Part shown: piece by piece, positions 6,683-10,484 of the stretch
Numbering within the stretch: position 1 is the first letter of the stretch
How the letters are laid out: each line of letters opens with the position of its first letter
Assembly: GCA_016929205.1 (NCBI GenBank)
Contig: JAFGJF010000158.1
Coordinates: 1 to 10,484 of the forward strand
Direction of reading: 5' to 3'
DNA length: 10,484 nucleotides
DNA from: Anaerolineae bacterium
GTDB taxonomy: Bacteria > Chloroflexota > Anaerolineae > JAFGEY01
Position numbers and translations under genes: made by a program
Notes under the pieces: generated by a model
The model's input: only the letters and a program-made list of their open reading frames with translations
Told to the model about the DNA's origin: nothing
The model's database searches: none

Positions 6683-9160
6683 TTATTTGCACGGACCGAT
6701 CGTATCACCGTGTCCCAGGTGGCTTTGCAGCGCACTTCGTGAAATGGTCATCGTCCTTTCTGCAGGCGTCCCCGGCTTGTGGCAGATGGTCACCTCTCCG
6801 CCGTCCGATGGCGGCTGTGCCGGCTGCGGCGGAGGCAGTACAGGCGCCGGCAACACGACGACATCCGGATCGAGCTGGTAAACCAGGACAATGTTGACAA
6901 AAACGATCGACCCGTCGTTCTCCACGCACACGCCGAGAACGATCAGACTGCCCGGTTCGATTTCGCCTTCAACGTGGAGGCTGTCCAGTGGAATGACCAG
7001 TCCGTTGATCAGGATGATCTGTGCATCATTGACCTGGGCGACGATCGAACTGAAATCCAGGCATCCGTGGCCGCGTGCAAATCCCACCGCTTTGATCTGC
7101 CTGGCCAGCAATGTCCCATCGGGTTGGAGCAACGCTTTGACGCGGACGTGCACGCCCAGACGCGCATTCCCTTTGATCTCGGTCTGATCGTCAACGATTA
7201 GTGGAATGCTGTTTACACTCCAGGGATCGATGCCGGTGATCCGTCCCACGAATTCGATCAGCGTGCCTTGTCCGTCATCACCCTCTTCGATCAGCACGAT
7301 CTCGCGGGCCAGCCACGTGCCATCCTCCATGATCTGTCCTTCGACCTTGACCCGATCGCCGGGTTCAATCTCGGGGTCGGCCTCGGTCAGATCGTCTGTC
7401 TCAAAATCCACGCCCGAGACGATCCACGGATCGATCGATGCGACAATGCCGCTGAATTCAAAGGTCTGTTCTTGCTCGACGAGTTTGATCTCGGATGCCA
7501 GCCAGGCGCCGTTCTCCTGGATAACCCCTTCGACCTGGACCACGTCGTCAATCGCCAGATCCGGATCGAACTCGGTTTGCGCATCGACTGTCACCGAGAT
7601 GTTGGAAATGGTCCACACCTCGCTGCCTTTGGCCTGCAGCACGCCAACAAACTCGAAAGACAGCGCAGCCGGTTCGAGCAGGGTAATCTGATCGGCGACC
7701 AACGTGCCTTCTTGCAGAACGTGTCCTTGGGCGACCACCGTATCCTGCAATTCGATCCCTTGCTCGATGACCGTCTTGTTGGTGATCGAGAGCGTTTGCC
7801 CGGCTACGATCCACGTGTCATCGCCGATCCCGTCGACGGCGCCGGTGATCTCGAATCGATTCTCGACCGAGCGGCGGAGCAGCACGATCCGGTCAGCGAC
7901 GCGCGTGTCGTCGTCCAACAGGTGTCCTTCCACCCACACCCAATCCCCAACCTGGGGGTTGCCGACGATGATCGTGCCATCGTGTGTCTCGAAATTTTGC
8001 CCTGCGATCGTCCACGTCGCTCCGGTTTGCGAGACCTGGCCCTGGCCTCTGACCTGGAAAAATGGTTCGGTTGGCGGCTCATTGGGCACGATCGTCGTGA
8101 CCTGCCCGGCGACGACGACGACGGTCACGTCGATGTGGGTCACAGCCACAGCGCCTTCGTCGACGCTAAAACGCACCTGAAGCGGCGTGATCAGCACGCA
8201 GAATGCCGTTCCCTTGGCTGTGCCTGTGCCGGAAGGGGTGTTGACCTCGTAACGAGAGCCGGCGATGTCCGACGAGACGACGTCGTGCCGTGTTTCGCCC
8301 GTCCACTGGGTCAAGACCACGATACGAGCCTCGCCCGCCGCCCCGGCATCCAATTCGTCGATCGATGTTTCGGTGTTCGGCCCCAGGGTCGCGATGCTGC
8401 CATCGTAAAAGGCGAGGTCTGCGCTGGACAGATTGCCCGTGCGCACGCGGTGTCCGGCCTGGATGAGCAAGCCGCTTACCGGCACAGCCTGCCAATCGCC
8501 GTTTTCGTCCTGGATCTGCACCAGTCCCCGTACATCTCTCAGCGCAGCAGTTGTGGTATCCGGGATGACGATCTCTTTCCAGGACAATGCCTTGACCTGG
8601 ACCGTCGGTTCTGGTGCGGGTTCGCCGGTGGAAAGCGGCTTTGGCATTGGCGTCTCGACTGGTTGTGTTACAGTCGTTGGCGAGAGGCGCACGATTCGCG
8701 TTGCCGTGGCTGTCGGATTGACCGCGATAGCTGGCGATACGTCAGTGTTGTTCCACTTCCACCACAAAAAACCACCGAGGCCGCCGGCGACAAGGATCAT
8801 CACACACGCAAATGTGACAACCACGGCGCCTGTGAGCGTTGCAGGGACGAGCCACCTGGGTAACCGATTGGAAGGTTTGGCTGTTGGGAATCGAGATGGT
8901 GTATTCATTTTGAGCTCCTTGCGGCGGGATTCAACCGCCTCACGGTGGGGGCCAACCGCCTCTGCCAGCCTGACCAGCCTGGCCCGCTGCGTGGCGACGT
9001 TCTTTTCGTCCGCTTGGGGGTAGGCGATCCTGGACAGTTGGTCGACCAGCGATAGCAATTCGGCTTCCTCTTGGGCCAAGTCGGATGTGCATACCTCGAG
9101 GGGGTTGCCGTTTTGCAGTTGTTCCAGTTTCTTCTGAAGACGGTCTTCTTGTTTATCCAC
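6683..9160 (-). CDS. FecR / multi-DUF5666 membrane protein, putative anti-sigma or sensor partner
   Basis: Single-pass membrane protein of 825 residues, 3 bp downstream of an ECF sigma gene; its proposed role is sensing outside and controlling that sigma factor (inference). Order: helical N-terminal domain 5-65 (L-x-x-L-x-x-G-N-P-L-E-V then AELLSLVDQL), resembling domains next to ECF sigma factors in Chloroflexota; membrane segment about 105-135, ending in WWKW; Pro/Thr-rich linker 140-190; FecR domain about 205-355 (RVRTGNLSSADLAFYDGS, 238-255); six DUF5666-like beta repeats at about 366-430, 435-496, 500-562, 566-626, 635-692 and a degenerate 700-760. Repeats carry V-x-V-x-G-x-(L/I) and DGTWLAREI-like strands. 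A Pro-rich hinge (769-785) precedes a Cys-bounded tail (C793, C824; SHLGHGDTIGPC). No HxxxCxxC zinc anti-sigma motif is present. GTG 9160 has AGAGGA (9168-9173) 7 nt upstream. A strong internal start exists at ATG 8908. Confidence 0.85.
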   Translation of the reverse strand: MDKQEDRLQKKLEQLQNGNPLEVCTSDLAQEEAELLSLVDQLSRIAYPQADEKNVATQRARLVRLAEAVGPHREAVESRRKELKMNTPSRFPTAKPSNRLPRWLVPATLTGAVVVTFACVMILVAGGLGGFLWWKWNNTDVSPAIAVNPTATATRIVRLSPTTVTQPVETPMPKPLSTGEPAPEPTVQVKALSWKEIVIPDTTTAALRDVRGLVQIQDENGDWQAVPVSGLLIQAGHRVRTGNLSSADLAFYDGSIATLGPNTETSIDELDAGAAGEARIVVLTQWTGETRHDVVSSDIAGSRYEVNTPSGTGTAKGTAFCVLITPLQVRFSVDEGAVAVTHIDVTVVVVAGQVTTIVPNEPPTEPFFQVRGQGQVSQTGATWTIAGQNFETHDGTIIVGNPQVGDWVWVEGHLLDDDTRVADRIVLLRRSVENRFEITGAVDGIGDDTWIVAGQTLSITNKTVIEQGIELQDTVVAQGHVLQEGTLVADQITLLEPAALSFEFVGVLQAKGSEVWTISNISVTVDAQTEFDPDLAIDDVVQVEGVIQENGAWLASEIKLVEQEQTFEFSGIVASIDPWIVSGVDFETDDLTEADPEIEPGDRVKVEGQIMEDGTWLAREIVLIEEGDDGQGTLIEFVGRITGIDPWSVNSIPLIVDDQTEIKGNARLGVHVRVKALLQPDGTLLARQIKAVGFARGHGCLDFSSIVAQVNDAQIILINGLVIPLDSLHVEGEIEPGSLIVLGVCVENDGSIVFVNIVLVYQLDPDVVVLPAPVLPPPQPAQPPSDGGEVTICHKPGTPAERTMTISRSALQSHLGHGDTIGPCK
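8906..8920 (-). promoter_or_regulatory. Strong internal ribosome binding site and ATG in the FecR gene
   Basis: Read leftward, AAGGAG (complement of 8915-8920) stands 6 nt before an in-frame ATG (8908-8906), Met85. It is at least as good as the site of the annotated GTG start. Use of it would give a 741-residue protein beginning just before the membrane segment and lacking the helical N-terminal domain. Confidence 0.5.
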
Positions 9161-9163
9161 GAC

Positions 9164-9763
9164 TCAATCCTCTTGAAGTGCTGTCCTGAGGGCACTCAGA
9201 CCGCGGTGCTGCAGCGACTTGATGGCGGGAACGCTCTTCCCCAAGGTGACAGCCACTTCTTGTAGCGAAAAACCGACCAGAAATCTCAGGATCACGACGT
9301 TCTGCTGCAAGGGATCGAGTTTTTGCAGCGCATTCTGGACGCGTTCGGCTGTGAGCTGCGCTTCGATCTGTTTTTCAGGCATTGGCGCTTGGTATATTGG
9401 CATCAGTGAATGTCCTTGTTGAAGCGAACTGTCTACTTGATCCAGAGGCACCTGGTTGTAGCGACTTGCTTTCCGGATATGATCGACGGCCAGGTTGTGT
9501 GCAATGCGATACAACCAGGCTTTAAATGGTGTGCCTGTCGATCGATATCTGGGTAAACCAGTGATCATCCGCTCGAACACCTCGCCGCTCAAATCCTCGG
9601 CCAGATCTAGGTCACCGGTTCGCGACCACAGGTAGCGCAAAATCAGCGTATGGTGCCGGTCATACAATTCGCCAACGGCATTGGCGTCTCCCCTTTGAGC
9701 GCGCCTGACCAGGCTTGCGTCACTTTCGGTTGGTTCGTCTTGGCCTATTTTCTGCAGGTTCAA
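9164..9763 (-). CDS. ECF-family RNA polymerase sigma factor
   Basis: Alternative sigma factor of 199 residues that directs RNA polymerase to a small regulon, probably envelope-related given its partner. Region 2 spans about 16-99: SLVRRAQRGD helix, DLAEDLSGEVF (core binding, 53-63), then PFKAWLYRIAHNLAVDHIRK (79-98) for -10 recognition. A linker of about 40 residues follows, then region 4 at about 138-196 with LDPLQQNVVILRF and the helix-turn-helix FSLQEVAVTLGKSVPAIKSL (166-184) for -35 recognition. No region 3 is present, as expected for the ECF group. The TTG start at 9763 has AAGGA (9773-9777) 9 nt upstream; no in-frame ATG precedes region 2. Its stop is 3 bp before the FecR/DUF5666 gene, whose ribosome binding site lies inside the sigma gene, so translation is probably coupled. 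Confidence 0.93.
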   Translation of the reverse strand: MNLQKIGQDEPTESDASLVRRAQRGDANAVGELYDRHHTLILRYLWSRTGDLDLAEDLSGEVFERMITGLPRYRSTGTPFKAWLYRIAHNLAVDHIRKASRYNQVPLDQVDSSLQQGHSLMPIYQAPMPEKQIEAQLTAERVQNALQKLDPLQQNVVILRFLVGFSLQEVAVTLGKSVPAIKSLQHRGLSALRTALQED

Positions 9764-9769
9764 AACCTG
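9755..9769 (-). promoter_or_regulatory. Hairpin with the sigma start codon in its loop
   Basis: CAGGTT (9755-9760) and AACCTG (9764-9769) are perfect inverted copies around the trinucleotide 9761-9763, which is the TTG start codon in the leftward mRNA. If folded, the 6-bp stem would present or hide the start codon. The 3-nt loop is tight, so it could also be a protein-binding palindrome in DNA. Confidence 0.4.
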
Positions 9770-9792
9770 TCATCCTTGTTTCTTGATCGAGC

Positions 9793-9818
9793 GACGCAGC
9801 AGGTTGTGATCGGTTTCA
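9793..9818 (-). promoter_or_regulatory. ECF-type promoter upstream of the sigma gene
   Basis: Read leftward, TGAAAC (complement of 9813-9818) and CGTC (complement of 9793-9796) are separated by exactly 16 bp. This is the layout of well-studied ECF promoters such as those of Bacillus SigW, SigX and SigM. Transcription would start near 9785, about 22 nt before the TTG start and just ahead of its Shine-Dalgarno. The placement suggests positive autoregulation of the operon. Confidence 0.55.
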
Positions 9819-9889
9819 TAGATATAACGAAACTGGAACGAAAAGGATCCAAAAAAACACCATCTCGACTATTTGTTAATCCGCTATGC

Positions 9890-9942
9890 AAAAGAAACCG
9901 GGGTTTGCGGGTATAATGCACCCGGTCAAATCCCCCGGTTTC
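9890..9942 (-). terminator. Long nested hairpin terminator of the rightmost gene
   Basis: A 10-bp outer stem (GAAACCGGGG 9894-9903 with CCCCGGTTTC 9933-9942) encloses a 4-bp stem (TTTG 9904-9907 with CAAA 9927-9930) and a 5-bp stem (CGGGT 9908-9912 with ACCCG 9920-9924), separated by 2-nt bulges. The loop is 9913-9919. Read leftward it ends in four U (9893-9890) and lies 15 bp past the stop of the glycosidase gene, so it should end that transcript. A TATAAT on the + strand (9912-9917) falls in the apex but has no -35 partner. Confidence 0.75.
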
Positions 9943-9957
9943 AAGTGGTACGATACG

Positions 9958-10484
9958 TTACAGGATAGAAGACGCCGTGGCGACCGATCGATAACGCCCA
10001 AAGTGGGCGGGCAGCGGTGCCAGCGGCGTTTCCAGCTCTTCGATCCGGTTTATCTTGCCCTCCAGGTACTCATCGATGCGCAAGGCCGCTTCTTCCAGGC
10101 GCAGCAGCAGCCCACCATAGCGCACGCACTGCACCTCAAAGCCAAAGGCCTTGTTTTGCGCCATCCACACCTGCCGGTGCAGATCCCACAGCGTTTTCAC
10201 CTCTTCGATTAGCGTCGGGATCGTGCTGTCTGCCAGGTCGGCCAACGTCTCCCGGTCGCCGTGGGTGTAAGCCCGGGCCAGTTGATCGTACAGGCTTGTC
10301 TTCTGGGCCAGCGTCTCCGCGAGCTGGTGGGCGTAGGTCAGATTGGCGGCGCCGCCGGGATCGCGTTCGACCCACGGGGCAAGCGCTCGAGCCAGATTCG
10401 CATAGTAAACGGCCGGATCGAACTCGCGCTTGGACGGGCGCGCCAGCAGCGAACGGCGGTACAGGCCCAGCAGCGGATCGTCCC
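9958..10484 (-). CDS. Probable GH20-type beta-N-acetylhexosaminidase, C-terminal part (partial)
   Basis: The frame is open from the right edge (first full codon 10482-10480) to a TAA at 9958-9960, giving the last 175 residues of a gene that begins outside the window. The visible part starts DDPLLGLYRR and is almost wholly alpha-helical, with a terminal block NKAFGFEVQCVRYGGLLLRL followed by a helix and INRIEELE. From memory this helical tail, with its NKxFGFEVxxxRxGGL signature, matches C-terminal regions of bacterial family 20 hexosaminidases of the Paenibacillus/Chloroflexota type. The catalytic barrel and its Asp-Glu pair are not in the window, so the activity is inferred from the tail alone. 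A TTG at 10245 in the same frame is not a credible start, because similar helical sequence continues upstream of it. Confidence 0.6.
   Translation of the reverse strand, partial: DDPLLGLYRRSLLARPSKREFDPAVYYANLARALAPWVERDPGGAANLTYAHQLAETLAQKTSLYDQLARAYTHGDRETLADLADSTIPTLIEEVKTLWDLHRQVWMAQNKAFGFEVQCVRYGGLLLRLEEAALRIDEYLEGKINRIEELETPLAPLPAHFGRYRSVATASSIL

Noticed and set aside
7268..8863. Long rightward open frame of 531 codons opposite the FecR gene
   Set aside because: It is the antisense shadow of a GC-rich gene whose own domains are clear. The product is rich in Asp, Arg and His with no recognisable fold, and it has no promoter or ribosome binding site.

Overview
The window reads as a chromosomal stretch of a free-living, moderately GC-rich bacterium. 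The closest fit I can offer is the phylum Chloroflexota (Anaerolineae/Caldilineae type). This is inference from the gene mix: a triple-LysM L,D-transpeptidase, a FecR/DUF5666 membrane protein beside an ECF sigma factor, a GH42 and probably a GH20 glycosidase, and a short GGATTGACA-type intergenic repeat. I see no ribosomal or other marker gene that would settle it. Five of the seven complete genes are best started at TTG or GTG, each chosen by its Shine-Dalgarno spacing.

Layout. A possible 3' end of an upstream gene (2-85, +) is followed by a promoter and an RhlE-like DEAD-box RNA helicase (234-1511, +) whose C-terminus is a tandem-repeat basic tail. It converges, 15 bp apart, on a leftward pair: a PAP2-type membrane phosphatase/phosphotransferase (1527-2135) and, upstream of it, a GH42-type beta-galactosidase (2239-4353). 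A 30-bp near-perfect palindrome lies between those two. The GH42 gene diverges from a secreted LysM x3 / YkuD L,D-transpeptidase (4480-5505, +) across a 126-bp region with a short tandem repeat and a promoter overlapped by a palindrome. The transpeptidase converges on an aminoglycoside-phosphotransferase-fold kinase (5571-6542, -), which has its own promoter.

The right third is a regulatory operon read leftward: an ECF sigma factor (9164-9763) followed 3 bp later by an 825-residue single-pass membrane protein (6683-9160). That protein has a helical N-terminal domain of the kind found beside sigma factors, one membrane segment, a FecR domain, about six DUF5666-like beta repeats and a Cys-bounded C-terminal tail. 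A rho-independent terminator (6629-6663) ends the operon. Upstream of the sigma gene is a TGAAAC-N16-CGTC promoter-like site, the classic form of an autoregulated ECF promoter, at the right distance from the TTG start. The most plausible reading is an ECF sigma factor paired with an unusual, surface-exposed, non-zinc anti-sigma or sensor protein. The window ends inside the 3' part of a probable GH20-type glycosidase (9958-10484, -), closed by its own long hairpin terminator.

The genes do not form one pathway. The shared themes are envelope maintenance (transpeptidase, PAP2, sigma/FecR system) and glycan or oligosaccharide breakdown (GH42, GH20-like). The sigma/FecR-DUF5666 pair, with its autoregulatory promoter, a start codon in a hairpin loop and a strong internal ribosome binding site, is the part most worth following up.
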